64,000 bases of DNA from a virus: the IMG/VR virus record IMGVR_UViG_3300046810_000166, positions 1 through 64,000 of that record; one strand, given 5' to 3'. This document shows, piece by piece, positions 44,782 through 53,426 of the stretch; within the stretch, counting starts at the first letter, position 1; the number at the start of each line of letters is the position of its first letter. Made by a program: the position numbers and the translations under genes. The notes under the pieces were generated by a model, which worked only from the letters and a program-made list of their open reading frames with translations, searched no databases and was not told the DNA's origin.

Positions 44782-45990
44782 ATGACCACCAACCTCGCAG
44801 CCCTGAAATCCCAGCAAGGCGCCGTCACCGATATGTCCAAGATGAAGCCGAAGGAGCAGATCGCCCACCTGCTGACCACCAAGCGCGCCGAAATCGAGAA
44901 GATGCTGCCGAAGCACCTGAACGCCGAGCGCCTGCTGAAAGTGGCGCAGATCGCCGCCACCACCACCCCGGCCCTGCTCAAGTGCGACGTGCCCAGCCTG
45001 ATCGGCGCGATCGGCCAGTGCGCGCAGATGGGTCTGGAGCCGAACACGGTGCTGGGCCACGCCTACCTCGTCCCGTTCAAGGTCAAGCGCAAGCGCGATC
45101 TTGGCAACGGCCGCTCGGCCGATGAGTGGGTCGACTCGGTGCAGGTGGTGGTCGGCTACAAGGGCCTGATCGACCTCGCCCGCCGCTCGGGCCAGATCAT
45201 CAGCCTGACCGCGCACGAAGTCTGCAAAGACGACCACTTCGAGCTGGTGTATGGCCTCGATGAAAAGCTGAACCACAAGCCCCGCATGGACGGCCCGCGC
45301 GGCGAGATCATCGGCTTCTACGCGATCGCCAAGTTCAAGGATGGCGGCCACGCCTTCGAGTTCATGAGCCGCTATCAGGTCGAGCAGATCATGGAAGGCA
45401 CGCAGTCCAAGGGCAAATACGGTCCATGGAAGGACCACTTCCCCGAAATGGGCCGCAAGACCGTGATCCGCCGCTTGGCCAAGTACCTGCCGCTGTCGAT
45501 CGAGTTCCAGACCGCCGTGGCGCTGGACGATGCCGCCAGCAGCGACCGCGACCAGAAGCTGGACAACAACGTGTTGGACGGCGACTTCTCGTTCGTCAAC
45601 GACGCCGACGCGAGCGCCGATGGCGCCATGCTGGGCGCGCCGGAAGGCCCGGATGACGCCGCCTTCGAGGCGCAGGTGCGCGAGGTCGAGCAGGCCGCCG
45701 GCGCCACCGCAGCCGCTCCGGCCACCACCCAGCAGGCCACGCAGCACATGGACGAGCGCAGCCCGGCAGACAAGCTCAAGCACCGCCTGTCGACCCTGAC
45801 CGACCCCGACATGCTCGATATCGAGGCCGACCTGATCAACGATGTCACCGATGATCCGGGCGTGCGCGCCGACCTGCGCAACACCTACAACGCGCGCCGC
45901 GCAGCCCTGACCGAAGCCCAGCAGTCCACCCAGCAGCAGGCCCCGGCAGCACGCCCGGCCCGCCAGCGCGGCGGCATGCAAGTCGAATAA
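44782..45990 (+). CDS. recT: RecT single-strand annealing protein
   Basis: 402 aa; AGGAGATCCACCC before the ATG. KVAQIAATTTPALLKCDVPS, GAIGQCAQMGLEPNTVLGHA and VVVGYKGLIDLARRSGQI are the RecT signature blocks in order (residues about 50-150). The C-terminal 130 residues (after WVDGDFSF-like acidic stretch) are linker plus a helical domain. Anneals complementary single strands during phage recombination. Confidence 0.95.
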   Translation: MTTNLAALKSQQGAVTDMSKMKPKEQIAHLLTTKRAEIEKMLPKHLNAERLLKVAQIAATTTPALLKCDVPSLIGAIGQCAQMGLEPNTVLGHAYLVPFKVKRKRDLGNGRSADEWVDSVQVVVGYKGLIDLARRSGQIISLTAHEVCKDDHFELVYGLDEKLNHKPRMDGPRGEIIGFYAIAKFKDGGHAFEFMSRYQVEQIMEGTQSKGKYGPWKDHFPEMGRKTVIRRLAKYLPLSIEFQTAVALDDAASSDRDQKLDNNVLDGDFSFVNDADASADGAMLGAPEGPDDAAFEAQVREVEQAAGATAAAPATTQQATQHMDERSPADKLKHRLSTLTDPDMLDIEADLINDVTDDPGVRADLRNTYNARRAALTEAQQSTQQQAPAARPARQRGGMQVE

Positions 45991-46002
45991 GCATCACTGG
46001 AA

Positions 46003-46022
46003 GGGCGGCGGAAATGCCGCCC
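46003..46022 (+). other. Hairpin between recT and SMC-like gene
   Basis: GGGCGGC-GGAAAT-GCCGCCC without a T tract: an mRNA stabiliser or attenuator more than a terminator. Confidence 0.5.
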
Positions 46023-46052
46023 CACTTAATACCCTTTTAATTGGAAAATAAT

Positions 46053-47843
46053 ATGAAGATCACTCAAATCCGCGTCCGCAACGTCCTCGGCGCCCGCGAC
46101 ATCAGCGTCCAGACCGGCCCGGTGAATCTGTTCTGCGGCCTCAATGGCCAAGGCAAGAGCTCGATTCAGGAAGCCGTGCGCCTTGCCCTGCAGGGGGAAA
46201 CCGTGCGCGTCGGCCTCAAGAAGGACTACCCGCTGATGGTGACCGATGGCGCCAAGGAAGGCTTCGTCAAGCTGACGGCCGATGGCGCGGGCTATGAGTA
46301 CCGCCTGCCGGCCGGTGAGCACATCACCCCGGACGGCTGGACCGAAAACCTGCAGGTCAAGTGCGTGCTGGACGCCCAGCGCTTCACCGCCATGAGCGCC
46401 GACGATCGCCGCGCGTTCCTGACCATCCTGACCAAGGCCAAGCCGAACAAGGAGAAGATCAAGGAGCTGATGCTGGAAGCCGGTATCGATGAGCACCGCA
46501 TTGAACTGGCCATCCCGATGCTCACGTCCGGCTTCCCGGCCGCCTGCGAGATCGCCAAGCAGAAGGCCACGCAAGCCAAGGGCGCATGGAAGGAAGTGGC
46601 CGGCGGCGTGTGGGGCGCCAAGAAAGGCGAGGAGTGGACCGCGCCGGAAGTCGAGGCCCCGGCACAGGCCGATATCGATCTGGCCGCCAGCACCGTGGCC
46701 CAGCTCGAACAGGACCATGAGCAGCTGCAGCAGGCCCTCGGCGTCGCGATCGAGAAGGTCAACGCCAGCAGCCAGCAAAGCGCCAAGATCGAGGCCGCCA
46801 AGGCCAACGCCGCCAAGCTGCCGCGCCTGCGCGAGAAGCTGACGCGCGACGAGGAGGATCTGGCCGGCTACGAGGTCGAACTGGAGAAGCTGCAGAATCT
46901 GGCCGGCACCGCGCCGCGCGAGGGCATGGTGCACGACATGGCGCGCTTCATCGACCGCGTGGTGCCCGAGGTGTCGGCCCTGTCGAAAGAGCAGGCCGCC
47001 GCGATCGCCACCGAGCAGGCCAAGCTGCTGGCCGCCTACACCCGCGAGTTCGGCCCGATCGGCGCCGCCGGCGACCCGGAAGCGCTGGCCAAGATCCCGG
47101 CGATCCAGAAAAGCGTCGATCTGATGCGCACCTGCGTGGCCAACGACAAGCGCGACATCGCCGCCGCCGAGCAGGCCGAGGCCAATCTGGCGGTGCTGGG
47201 CGGGCTGGAGGAAGTGGCCGGCAACCTGATCGAGGATGCCAAGCGGGACGTGGCCGAGGCCAAGCGCCAGCTGGACGAGGCGCGCGCCGACCACGCCGGC
47301 CTGCTGGAGCTGCAGAAGGCCGCCACCGAACGCGACGCCAAGACCGCCAAGGCCAAGACCCACCACCTCGATGTGGTCGGCTGGCTGGCCGTGGCCGAGC
47401 AGTTCGCCCCGGATGGTCTGCCGAGCCAGATCCTGTCCAAGGCCCTGCAGCCGATCAACAACCTGCTGCGCGAGTACGCCACCAGCACCGAATGGTTCCA
47501 AGTGTCGATCCGCCCGGACATGGAGATCCTTGCCAACAACCGCCCGCTGACCCTGCTGTCGGAATCGGAGACTTGGCTGGTGAACGCGCACATCGCCGCC
47601 GCGATCGCCGAACTGTCGGGCATCAAGATGCTGGTGCTGGACCGCTTCGACGTGCTCGACGTGACCCACCGCGCGCCGCTGCTGTACTGGCTCGATGACA
47701 TGGCCTACACCGACCGCATCGACACCGCGCTGGTGTTCGGCACCCTCAAGGAAGCGCCGAAGGGCCTGCCCGACATGATCCGCAGCTTCTGGATCGAGGC
47801 CGGCGAGCTGGCTGGCGAGCAGTCGATCGCCAAGGCGGCATAA
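46053..47843 (+). CDS. SMC/Rad50-like ATPase
   Basis: 596 aa. NLFCGLNGQGKSSIQEAVRL (residues about 24-43) is the Walker A of RecF/SMC-type ATPases; the centre (about 200-470) is coiled coil; the C-terminal SETWLVNAHIAAAI (signature-like) and MLVLDRFDVLD (Walker B/D loop) close the head. Phage proteins of this kind pair with Exo/RecT modules or with SbcCD-like nucleases; no Mre11-like gene is adjacent. Start at ATG 46053; a TTG 12 bases earlier is less likely. Confidence 0.87.
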   Translation: MKITQIRVRNVLGARDISVQTGPVNLFCGLNGQGKSSIQEAVRLALQGETVRVGLKKDYPLMVTDGAKEGFVKLTADGAGYEYRLPAGEHITPDGWTENLQVKCVLDAQRFTAMSADDRRAFLTILTKAKPNKEKIKELMLEAGIDEHRIELAIPMLTSGFPAACEIAKQKATQAKGAWKEVAGGVWGAKKGEEWTAPEVEAPAQADIDLAASTVAQLEQDHEQLQQALGVAIEKVNASSQQSAKIEAAKANAAKLPRLREKLTRDEEDLAGYEVELEKLQNLAGTAPREGMVHDMARFIDRVVPEVSALSKEQAAAIATEQAKLLAAYTREFGPIGAAGDPEALAKIPAIQKSVDLMRTCVANDKRDIAAAEQAEANLAVLGGLEEVAGNLIEDAKRDVAEAKRQLDEARADHAGLLELQKAATERDAKTAKAKTHHLDVVGWLAVAEQFAPDGLPSQILSKALQPINNLLREYATSTEWFQVSIRPDMEILANNRPLTLLSESETWLVNAHIAAAIAELSGIKMLVLDRFDVLDVTHRAPLLYWLDDMAYTDRIDTALVFGTLKEAPKGLPDMIRSFWIEAGELAGEQSIAKAA

Positions 47844-47850
47844 GCCCCAC

Positions 47851-47870
47851 GCGGCCGGTTCGCCGGCCGC
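47851..47870. other. UUCG hairpin after the SMC-like gene
   Basis: GCGGCCGG-TTCG-CCGGCCGC, a perfect 8-bp stem with UUCG loop; followed by ATCTTCCCCTGTATTT, so only weak termination is expected. Confidence 0.6.
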
Positions 47871-47909
47871 ATCTTCCCCTGTATTTCATAGCAAGTTCAT
47901 ACGAATATC

Positions 47910-48299
47910 ATGCCAAATTACACCCGCCGCCCGTTCACCCCGACGCGCTTGGCCCTGCAGACCTCGCTGTCGGCGCGCCGCGTGAGCGACACCATCAAGC
48001 TGGCCGCCCGCCTGCAGGAAGATCCCGACCGCGAGAAGCGCCTGCAGCAGCAGCTGTGCATCGCCTGCCACTACTTCCACCGCATCGCCGGGCAAGCCTT
48101 CACCGACCAGCCGTGCGCCTGCTGCGCCAAGCCCCAGCGGTTCAGCAGCACCGCGACCGATGACCTCTGCCAGCCCTGCGCCGAGAAGAACAAGCTGTGC
48201 AAGCGCTGCTCGGGCGACATCGACATGCGCACCGGCCGCCGCACGTGGCCAGATGGCCCCACCGCCCCGAACGAGGTGCCCGCATGCCCCGCAGCCTGA
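47910..48299 (+). CDS. Zinc-binding hypothetical protein
   Basis: 129 aa. CIACHYFH, CACCAKP, LCQPCAEKN and LCKRCSGD supply four CxxC motifs, probably two zinc ions. Found between SMC and SSB genes, so it may work on DNA. Overlaps ssb by 16 bases. Confidence 0.75.
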   Translation: MPNYTRRPFTPTRLALQTSLSARRVSDTIKLAARLQEDPDREKRLQQQLCIACHYFHRIAGQAFTDQPCACCAKPQRFSSTATDDLCQPCAEKNKLCKRCSGDIDMRTGRRTWPDGPTAPNEVPACPAA

Positions 48300-48595
48300 A
48301 TCGTTGCACCTTCATCGGCCGCCTCGCCAACAACCCGACGCCGGGCACCGCGCCGGATGGCGTGGCCGCCACCACGATGTTCATCCTTGCAGTGCCGGAC
48401 TCTGACACGCAATCGACCCTGATCCCGGTCACCGCGATCGGCCGCGTGGCGGACGTGTGCAACCGCATCCTGCGCGAGGACACCGAGGTTTATATCGAGG
48501 GCAAATACCACACGCGCCGCTCGCAGATCGGCGACGTGCTCACCATCATCACCGAGGTGCAGCTGGAAAACATGCAGCTCCTCGGCAAGAAATAA
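48284..48595 (+). CDS. ssb: Single-stranded DNA-binding protein (OB fold)
   Basis: 103 aa. LNRCTFIGRLANNPTPGTAP is the SSB N-terminus, VTAIGRVADVCNRILREDTE and VYIEGKYHTRR the next strands with the usual GK. It lacks the acidic C-terminal tail of cellular SSB, so it may not recruit host partners. Protects single strands for the Exo/RecT module. Confidence 0.87.
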   Translation: MPRSLNRCTFIGRLANNPTPGTAPDGVAATTMFILAVPDSDTQSTLIPVTAIGRVADVCNRILREDTEVYIEGKYHTRRSQIGDVLTIITEVQLENMQLLGKK

Positions 48596-48614
48596 CGTTA
48601 CGCATCACGGAAAT

Positions 48615-49211
48615 ATGGGCAAGAAATCACGCATGAAAGCCGAGCGCCGCACCAACGGCCCGGAAGCAAAGAAACCCTCGATCGGCCAGATCATGAAGGC
48701 CGCCGAGGACGCCCGCATCATGGGCATCTACCACGAACTGCAGGACGCCATCGCGCACAAGCGCAAGGTCGAACTGAATGACGAGCTGTTTTCGCACCCC
48801 GAGAACGCCCACCGGATCGACAAGACGTTCCAGCCGCTGGAGGTCTGGCTGGACGAGCAGGTGCGCACTGGTGAGGCCGACGCGCTGCCGGATGGCACCG
48901 TGATCATCCAGCCGGACGGCGAACAGGGCGCCTACTACCCGGTGCATGAAGCGTTCCTTGCCATGGCCGAAACCTATGAACTGATCGCCTCCGACCGCAA
49001 GATCCCCGACCAGACCGATGGCGTGCGCAAGCTGGGCAATCGCCTGAAAGCCCATATGCCGATCGACCTGCCGGCCGTCACCGCCGCGCGCGAGTCGCTT
49101 AACTGGATGAGGTCGGTTACTATGCAGCTTTCGCCGAACACTTATCACCCCTATCTTGAGCTTATTTCCATGCGGGATGATTTGCGCAAATGGGGCCTGA
49201 TCGCGGAATAG
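48615..49211 (+). CDS. Hypothetical protein
   Basis: 198 aa. Basic N-terminus, then helical domains; DGEQGAYYPVHEAFLAMAET is distinctive. I do not recognise it. It ends the operon before a strong terminator. Confidence 0.75.
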   Translation: MGKKSRMKAERRTNGPEAKKPSIGQIMKAAEDARIMGIYHELQDAIAHKRKVELNDELFSHPENAHRIDKTFQPLEVWLDEQVRTGEADALPDGTVIIQPDGEQGAYYPVHEAFLAMAETYELIASDRKIPDQTDGVRKLGNRLKAHMPIDLPAVTAARESLNWMRSVTMQLSPNTYHPYLELISMRDDLRKWGLIAE

Positions 49212-49331
49212 GTGGTGATTTTCAGAAAGATATATTCCCGCTGGATAGTTTTCAGGCTAGAATCCCCCGGTACTCATGTGTAAGAACTTGCCGACAGAGG
49301 CTGTTATGAAATAAGCAATAATACAGGCAAT

Positions 49332-49364
49332 AAAAAAGCCAGCGGTTCCAGCCGCTGGCTTTTG
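49332..49364 (+). terminator. Strong bidirectional terminator
   Basis: AAAAAAGCCAGCGG-TTCCAG-CCGCTGGCTTTT: nine-pair stem with A and T tracts on both sides. Confidence 0.92.
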
Positions 49365-49480
49365 TATTCCGTCGCTAGGCAGCAACATCGAATCACTAGA
49401 CAGGCTCGATGTTATGTGTATGTGACGGACGTGTCAACTCCTGCGCGCTTTATTTTTGATGCGCGCTTTAAGGTGTCGCT
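49365..49480. promoter_or_regulatory. Regulatory gap upstream of the replication gene
   Basis: Contains AACATCGA/TCGATGTT (49385-49392, 49407-49414) and GCGCGC...GCGCGC (49443-49466) inverted repeats. No convincing sigma70 promoter. It may be the control region or origin of the adjacent initiator gene. Confidence 0.45.
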
Positions 49481-50524
49481 TTGACAACACATATCCCGTC
49501 ATTATCAGAACTGATCGAGCCATACCAGCACTACCCGAAGGCCATCCAGAAGGCCCTGCTGCTGGTCGAATCGCATCCCTCCCTCACCCTCGTCCTGACC
49601 CGGTCCTATCGCCGCGTGCTGCGCATTCTCGTCAGCCGCGTGCCCAAGGCCAACGGCTGCGCCCCGATCGAGCAGGTGGCCGCTGACTGGCTGGCCAAGA
49701 TGGCCGAGGTCAGCACCAAGACCGTCGAACGTGCGCTCAAGGCCCTGACCCAGCTCGGCCTGATCAAGGTGGGCGACCGCCGCGATGACACCGGCCTGTT
49801 CGTGCGCCCGACCTACCAGCTCACCCCGGAACTGGCCAACCTGCTGCAGCTACCGGCAAAAAGTTTCTCGCGCCATAAGACAATTCTGTCTGATGACCTA
49901 ATAGTAGAACTGGACTTTAAGAAAGATCACCCGGAGATTCATGAGAAAAAACCGGAAACCAGAAAACCCATCGAGCTGCCGCCTGATCTGGCCGAAGCCG
50001 GCGAACAGCTGGAAATCAGCCCCAAGGGCATCGCTGCGCTGCGTGGCGAAGCATGCCGCGCTGGCTACAACTTGGCTCACATCGTGGCCTGCGCACGTCA
50101 GCACATGCTCAAGGTCGGCGCCAAGGGAAACCGCGCCTACCGCTACCTGCAGACCATGATCGCCAAGCCCGAGGTCGACTATGCCGGCAGGGCCGCGCAG
50201 GAGGGCCGTGAGGCCGAGCAGCGCGATTACGAGCACCGCGCCATCACCGCAGCCAAGAAACTCGCTGGACGGGCCTACGCGGGCCATGACGGCCTCACCT
50301 ACCGCTTCCTGAGCGATGGCCGGGTAGAGCAGCTGGACGGCGGCCTGATGCTCGGCTACGTGTCGGTCGACCAGATCGAACAGCTGGTGGACCGCATCGG
50401 CATGGGCATGGGCATGACCGAGGGCGCGATCGTGCCGCCGCCAGCGCCGCCAGTACCGGCCGCCAGCGCCAAGCAGCATCTGGCCTCGATGTTGAGCATG
50501 CTCAAGCTGCGCCGCCCTATCTGA
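49481..50524 (+). CDS. Winged-helix protein, candidate plasmid-type replication initiator
   Basis: 347 aa from a TTG with AAGGTG upstream. Residues about 40-110 (RSYRRVLRILVSRVPKANGC...VSTKTVERALKALTQLGLIK) are a winged helix as in RepA/phage replication proteins; then an AT-rich, Lys/Glu-rich linker (about 125-165) and a second helical domain. The C-terminus has a repeated GMGMGM tract. Its separate control region and the par genes make a plasmid replication role plausible; other DNA-binding roles cannot be excluded. Confidence 0.6.
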   Translation: MTTHIPSLSELIEPYQHYPKAIQKALLLVESHPSLTLVLTRSYRRVLRILVSRVPKANGCAPIEQVAADWLAKMAEVSTKTVERALKALTQLGLIKVGDRRDDTGLFVRPTYQLTPELANLLQLPAKSFSRHKTILSDDLIVELDFKKDHPEIHEKKPETRKPIELPPDLAEAGEQLEISPKGIAALRGEACRAGYNLAHIVACARQHMLKVGAKGNRAYRYLQTMIAKPEVDYAGRAAQEGREAEQRDYEHRAITAAKKLAGRAYAGHDGLTYRFLSDGRVEQLDGGLMLGYVSVDQIEQLVDRIGMGMGMTEGAIVPPPAPPVPAASAKQHLASMLSMLKLRRPI

Positions 50525-50588
50525 ACACATAGGGCGCAAGCTTTCCGGTGATAATCAAGGCATAATGCCGTTTTTACCGGAGGATGCC

Positions 50589-50831
50589 ATGCCCGAACGA
50601 ATCTTGCGCTGGGAGAGCCCGCAATCGCAACGCTACTACGCCGCCCGCGTCCAGCAGGATCTGCTGGGCGACTGGATTCTGGCCTGCGCATGGGGCGGCC
50701 TGCACAACGGGAACGGCAATATGCAATCGCTGCCGATCCCCGACAAGAAGATGGCCGACGCCTTTGTGCAGGCCGTGCACGACAGACGGGTCAAGCACCA
50801 CTACCAGCTGGTCAGCGATCGCACCGTCTAG
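50589..50831 (+). CDS. WGR-domain-like small protein
   Basis: 80 aa; CCGGAGG before the ATG at 50589. RILRWESPQSQRYYAARVQQ, WILACAWGGLH and the final helix fit a WGR domain (WGR motif is AWGGLH), which in PARP and other proteins binds nucleic acid ends. A stand-alone WGR in a phage with an ADP-ribosyltransferase is notable. Confidence 0.68.
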   Translation: MPERILRWESPQSQRYYAARVQQDLLGDWILACAWGGLHNGNGNMQSLPIPDKKMADAFVQAVHDRRVKHHYQLVSDRTV

Positions 50832-50836
50832 GGAAT

Positions 50837-50849
50837 TTGCCAAGGGTAA
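50837..50849. repeat. Repeated motif TTGCCAAGGGTAA, copy 3
   Basis: Intergenic, 11 bases upstream of the -35 box of the next promoter. Confidence 0.5.
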
Positions 50850-50860
50850 TGAAAAAGTCC

Positions 50861-50889
50861 TTGCAACACTAACGCATTGCGTATATAGT
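50861..50889 (+). promoter_or_regulatory. Sigma70-type promoter with spacer operator
   Basis: TTGCAA, 17-base spacer with ACGCATTGCGT (50872-50882), TATAGT (50884-50889). Drives 50915-52563. Confidence 0.87.
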
Positions 50890-50914
50890 CCTCCCATCGA
50901 CAACGGAGGACTAC

Positions 50915-51187
50915 ATGAACACCATCACCGCTGCAACCCTGATCGAAGCCACCGCCCTGCTGCTGGAAGTCGCCAGCGGCGAAGCCGAAACCTGCGCGCG
51001 CAAGCCGCTGGTCCGCATCGGCAGCCTGCTGCGCAAGGCCGCTGAGCAGGGCACCGAGAGCATGGCCAAGCTGGCCACCGCCGGCCAATTCATGATCGAC
51101 TACGCCCAAGGCCTCGCATTGTTCGGCGACGCCAACAAGGCCATGGCCGACATCGCCGAATTCGCCGCCGGCGTGGCTGTAGCGTGA
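50915..51187 (+). CDS. Small helical protein
   Basis: 90 aa, CGGAGGAC before the ATG. Ala-rich helices, no charge clusters. Coupled to the next gene by GTGA. Unknown. Confidence 0.72.
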   Translation: MNTITAATLIEATALLLEVASGEAETCARKPLVRIGSLLRKAAEQGTESMAKLATAGQFMIDYAQGLALFGDANKAMADIAEFAAGVAVA

Positions 51188-51816
51188 GCGGGGCGGCCGT
51201 GGAAACGATCAAGCCCACTATCCCGGTCGCGGTCATCGCGACCGAGCACGCCGAGGCGCTGGCGTGGATCATCGCCAACGATGGCAAGAGCACCTTTGCC
51301 ACCAGCCTGCACACCCGCCTCAAGTCGCTCAAGAACCTGACCGATGGCCAGCTGGGCGCGGTCCAGAAAATCCTGACCAAGGGCGCTGCCCCGGCGCCAG
51401 TGCCGGCCGAGGTGAGTGCCAGCGGCATGGCCGCCGTGCAGACTGCGTTCGACTCGGCGATCGGCTCGGGCATCAAGCGACCCAAGCTGCGCCTTGCCAC
51501 CTTCCTGCTCTCCCCGGCGAAAGCTGGCGGGAACAACACCGGCGCAATCTATGCGAATGACGCCGAGCAGCTGGACGCCGACCACAAGCCGCTCTATCTC
51601 GGCAAGATCATGGCGGGAAAGTTCATCGCCTCGAAGGCTTGCATGCCCGACCGTCGCGAGGCACTGCTGGAAGCCTGCGCCGACCCGCTCAAGGAGGCGA
51701 TCGCCTACGGGCGCCGCACCGGCTCCTGCGCGTGCTGCGGCCGTGAGCTGACCGATTCCGCGTCGATCGAGCAGGGCATCGGCCCCATCTGCCTGAGCAA
51801 GTGGTTCGGCGGCTGA
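51184..51816 (+). CDS. DUF6011-containing protein
   Basis: 210 aa from GTG. The C-terminal 35 residues (GSCACCGRELTDSASIEQGI, then GPICLSKW) are the DUF6011 zinc motif, widespread in phages. The N-terminal half is helical and basic. Function unknown; may bind nucleic acid. Confidence 0.8.
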   Translation: MSGAAVETIKPTIPVAVIATEHAEALAWIIANDGKSTFATSLHTRLKSLKNLTDGQLGAVQKILTKGAAPAPVPAEVSASGMAAVQTAFDSAIGSGIKRPKLRLATFLLSPAKAGGNNTGAIYANDAEQLDADHKPLYLGKIMAGKFIASKACMPDRREALLEACADPLKEAIAYGRRTGSCACCGRELTDSASIEQGIGPICLSKWFGG

Positions 51817-51853
51817 AAATAATATTAAAACAACGTGAATTTCATAGGAAACC

Positions 51854-52078
51854 ATGGCATCCATGACCTTTAAGCCGCGCTTCAACATCGAGCTCGACAG
51901 CCCCGAAATGCGCCTCGTCATCCTCGCCCTGACCGGCCGGATCGACTTCAAGCACGAAAACGGGAAGGATCAGGCCGCAGCGATCGAGCTGGGCAACCAG
52001 CTGTTCCAGATGCGCGCCCATGAAACCAGCCACTGCGCCAAGGTTCACCAGCAGAAGCCCGAGGCCCCGGCCCCATGA
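51854..52078 (+). CDS. Small hypothetical protein
   Basis: 74 aa. Opens with beta strand then helix (AAAIELGNQLFQMRAHETSH). Coupled to the next gene by ATGA. Unknown. Confidence 0.7.
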   Translation: MASMTFKPRFNIELDSPEMRLVILALTGRIDFKHENGKDQAAAIELGNQLFQMRAHETSHCAKVHQQKPEAPAP

Positions 52079-52563
52079 ATAACCTGACCCACTTGTCGGC
52101 CGCCATGTCGCTGTCGGGCACCGTGCCCGGCACCGGCACGTGCTTTCACCGCTCCGCTGCCCTGATGCTGGATCTGCCGGCCGATGCCGTCATGGTGTTT
52201 GGCGTGCTCCGGGCGGCGACGCCCGAGGAGATCGAAAAGATGCCGAACGCCTCCCCGGTGCCCTTCATCCACTCATGGGTCGAGTTCCGGGGCATGCTGC
52301 TGGCGCCCACCACCATGGAACGCACCGGCGGCGAGCTGCGGCCCATGCCACTGGAAGACTACTACACCGTCAACGCCATCACCCGCACGTGGCGCCTGAC
52401 ATCGACGCCATTCCAGCAGGTGGCGCGCCGCTTCAAGCTGTCGGCCGCGTTCAAGCACGGCTCCGCGCGGGCCGGCAAGGGCGAGATCATCGACGCCCTG
52501 CTGCAGGCCGCCGGCGTGCGCTACAAGCTGAGCGAGCGCCGCACCGTGCTGCCAGTCGATTAA
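52075..52563 (+). CDS. Papain/transglutaminase-like phage protein
   Basis: 162 aa. GTCFHRSAALMLDLPADAVM (Cys near residue 23 with following His) and VPFIHSWVEFRGMLLAPTTM (His near 66) are ordered like a cysteine-hydrolase fold known from phage hypothetical proteins, with a final helical tail. Substrate unknown. Part of the same early operon. Confidence 0.68.
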   Translation: MNNLTHLSAAMSLSGTVPGTGTCFHRSAALMLDLPADAVMVFGVLRAATPEEIEKMPNASPVPFIHSWVEFRGMLLAPTTMERTGGELRPMPLEDYYTVNAITRTWRLTSTPFQQVARRFKLSAAFKHGSARAGKGEIIDALLQAAGVRYKLSERRTVLPVD

Positions 52564-52591
52564 ATTCACATGAAAATCATGTGAAAATCAC

Positions 52592-52620
52592 TTGCACAGC
52601 TAACGCATTGCGTATATTAT
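52592..52620 (+). promoter_or_regulatory. Sigma70-type promoter with spacer operator
   Basis: TTGCAC, 17-base spacer with ACGCATTGCGT (52603-52613), TATTAT (52615-52620). Upstream is a TGAAAATCA direct repeat (about 52571-52590). Confidence 0.88.
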
Positions 52621-52656
52621 CCCTTCATCGCAACCAACTTTGAAGGGATCACCACC

Positions 52657-53400
52657 ATGGCCGCCACCCACACCGGACACTGCCAAATCTGCGGACGACA
52701 GCACAAGGTCACCGGCACCCGCATCGCCAAGCACGGCTTCACCATCCGCTTCGGCTGGCAGGAAGGTGCCTGCTTCGGCTCGGGCGGCAAGCCGTACGAG
52801 CTGTCCAACGACCTGCTGCTGCGTGCGATCGAGTCGGCCAAGCGCTACATCGCCGACACGAACGTCAAGATCCGGGGCGTCAAGGCGCGCCCGGTGGACG
52901 AGGAAGGCTATGTCAAGGCGCGCGTGGCCGAGCAGCGCTACAGCCCGGACACCTACTATACCGAGGTCAAGATCACCGAGGTGGACGGCAAGATCGAGGC
53001 CCGCACCCGCAGCGACCGCCGCGTGTTCCTGCAGGACGCGCCGCGCCACAAGGAGGAGCTGGCCAAGGTCATCGAGATCGTGAGCGGCAAATATGTGGCC
53101 TACCTGCAGCACACCGTCAAGGAAACCCAAGCCGCGATCCCGCACATGCAGGAGCGTCATGACAGCTGGAAGTTGGCCGAACTGACCCCGATCAGCGCCG
53201 AGGAAGCCGCCGCCAGCGCGCCCAAGGTCCACTATCAGGTCAAGCGCTACGGCTACACCACGACCGCCTGCAGCGCCTCGGCGACGGCCTCCCAGCGCAA
53301 CGCCTCGCGCATCAAGACAACCGACGCCAGCAAGGTGACCTGCGCCGCCTGCGCCAAGGAAGCGGCGCGCCTCGCGGCGAAGGCGGCCGCCGCAACTTAA
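52657..53400 (+). CDS. Zinc-finger phage protein
   Basis: 247 aa; GAAGGGATCACC before the ATG. N-terminal CQICGRQHKV and C-terminal TCAACAKEA are CxxC motifs; between lies helix and beta. The Gly-rich W-x-EGACFGSGGKP block is typical of conserved phage/plasmid proteins of unknown role. Alone in its operon with its own operator promoter and a terminator behind. Confidence 0.8.
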   Translation: MAATHTGHCQICGRQHKVTGTRIAKHGFTIRFGWQEGACFGSGGKPYELSNDLLLRAIESAKRYIADTNVKIRGVKARPVDEEGYVKARVAEQRYSPDTYYTEVKITEVDGKIEARTRSDRRVFLQDAPRHKEELAKVIEIVSGKYVAYLQHTVKETQAAIPHMQERHDSWKLAELTPISAEEAAASAPKVHYQVKRYGYTTTACSASATASQRNASRIKTTDASKVTCAACAKEAARLAAKAAAAT

Positions 53401-53426
53401 TCGGAATTTACGAGGAAAATCAGATG

